Assembly (NCBI RefSeq): GCF_011761235.1
Contig: NZ_JAAOYW010000002.1
Location: 1,054,001-1,118,000 of the forward strand
DNA: 64,000 nt
Direction of reading: 5' to 3'
DNA from: Frigoribacterium faeni
GTDB taxonomy: Bacteria; Actinomycetota; Actinomycetes; Actinomycetales; Microbacteriaceae
Of this stretch, positions 63,556 to 64,000 are shown piece by piece. Made by a program: the position numbers and the translations under genes. The notes below the pieces were generated by a model. That model saw only the letters and a program-made list of their open reading frames with translations, had not been told where the DNA came from and made no database searches. The number at the start of each line of letters is the position of its first letter. The stretch's first letter is position 1.

Positions 63556-64000
63556 TCAGGCGTCGTCGAGCGTCAGGGTCGGCTCGGCCTCGTCGAGCCG
63601 CAGCGAGCTGTCGACGTAGTGCAGCAGGGCGAGGGCGTACGCGTCCTCCGCCTCGGGGGCCGCGAAGCGCTCCTCGGCGCCGCCGACGACGACCAGCACC
63701 TCGTGCTCGTCTCCCTGCCGACTCAGCGACCGGAACGACCCGGCCAGCAGGAGGCGCAGCTGGTCCTCCCGAGGCAGCCAGAGCGAGTCGTCGGCCGCGA
63801 CCGAGTCGAGGGCCCACTCCGTCGTGCCGTTGAAGCCGAGCACGGTGCCCGTCGGGTGGTCGTGGGCCTCGATCGTCATGTCGCTGAGCGTGAACACGTC
63901 GTCGGCGAAGGCGGGGGTGTCGATGACGAATCGGTCGCCCGGTGCCGGCCGCCAGCGCAGGCCGGCGTCGTGCAGGCGGCGGGCGAGGTCGACGCTGATC
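63556..64000 (-). CDS. Conserved actinobacterial protein, partial (often labelled CpaE)
   Basis: The frame runs to the window edge, so the N-terminus is missing. Visible part: ISVDLARRLHDAGLRWRPAP, GDRFVIDTPAFADD, VFTLSDMTIEAHDHPTGTVL, GFNGTTEWALDSV, LWLPREDQLRLLLAG. This is a short conserved protein often called a pilus assembly protein CpaE in actinobacteria, a label I consider unproven: no ATPase or receiver domain is visible. Confidence 0.75.
   Translation of the reverse strand, partial: ISVDLARRLHDAGLRWRPAPGDRFVIDTPAFADDVFTLSDMTIEAHDHPTGTVLGFNGTTEWALDSVAADDSLWLPREDQLRLLLAGSFRSLSRQGDEHEVLVVVGGAEERFAAPEAEDAYALALLHYVDSSLRLDEAEPTLTLDDA

Noticed and set aside
63556-64000. Pilus assembly ATPase CpaE
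   Set aside because: No Walker motifs or receiver domain in the visible part; the common label is not supported by sequence.

Overview
The window is 64 kb of very GC-rich DNA from an actinobacterium, most likely of the family Microbacteriaceae (Curtobacterium/Frigoribacterium/Clavibacter-like). Evidence: a complete C50 carotenoid cluster with split cyclase genes and a lycopene elongase; a zinc-free L28-L33-S14 trio beside HU; dnaK-grpE-dnaJ-hspR order with HspR boxes; LAxTG cell-wall sorting signals; many GTG starts and 4-bp gene overlaps; and many genes with a TAnnnT box 6-7 nt before the start codon, suggesting leaderless mRNAs. No rRNA, tRNA, CRISPR array or intact insertion sequence was recognised.

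Layout. 0-2.3 kb: end of a luciferase-like monooxygenase, an XRE/MmyB-type regulator and its divergent short-chain dehydrogenase. 2.3-10 kb: a CopD-CtaG copper/oxidase-assembly protein, HU, the zinc-independent ribosomal proteins S14, L33 and L28, a SnoaL-like lipoprotein and a zinc block (Zur, ZnuB, ZnuC, ZnuA) with a Zur-type box before znuA. 10-17.2 kb: a branched-chain 2-oxoacid dehydrogenase operon (E1 alpha, E1 beta, E2), an aminotransferase, and a membrane protein-phosphatase-purB operon. 17.2-26.2 kb: paired palindromic elements, two small membrane genes, a fatty acid desaturase, idi, and crtE-crtB-crtI-crtYe-crtYf-crtEb, which should make a decaprenoxanthin-like C50 pigment.

26.2 to about 39.5 kb is an accessory region with lower GC and different codon use. 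It holds two related serine-recombinase remnants around a cargo gene, a hydrolase/CGNR-regulator pair, a GNAT enzyme, a solitary beta-ketoacyl synthase with a divergent TetR regulator and two tandem operators, an LAFTG-anchored beta-propeller/Ig-repeat surface protein, and several small membrane or hypothetical genes. From 38.7 kb the core resumes: thioredoxin-like lipoprotein, NmrA-like reductase/TetR pair, GT87-type mannosyltransferase, a four-gene envelope-stress-like cluster (YtxH-like, holin-like, DUF3618, YihY), PEP mutase/isocitrate lyase-like enzyme, nitroreductase, acetyl-CoA synthetase, acyltransferase-3/SGNH protein, LAYTG-anchored subtilase, Atg22-like MFS protein, the dnaK heat-shock operon, an RsmC/RlmG-like methyltransferase and a partial conserved gene.

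The most unusual structure is a short dispersed motif, GCGCCTCCTCGG. I count fifteen exact copies outside the accessory region and none in it. It lies at gene ends, in intergenic hairpins, in a 20-bp tandem array before dnaK, and apparently inside protein loops. Several other palindromic extragenic elements are also present.
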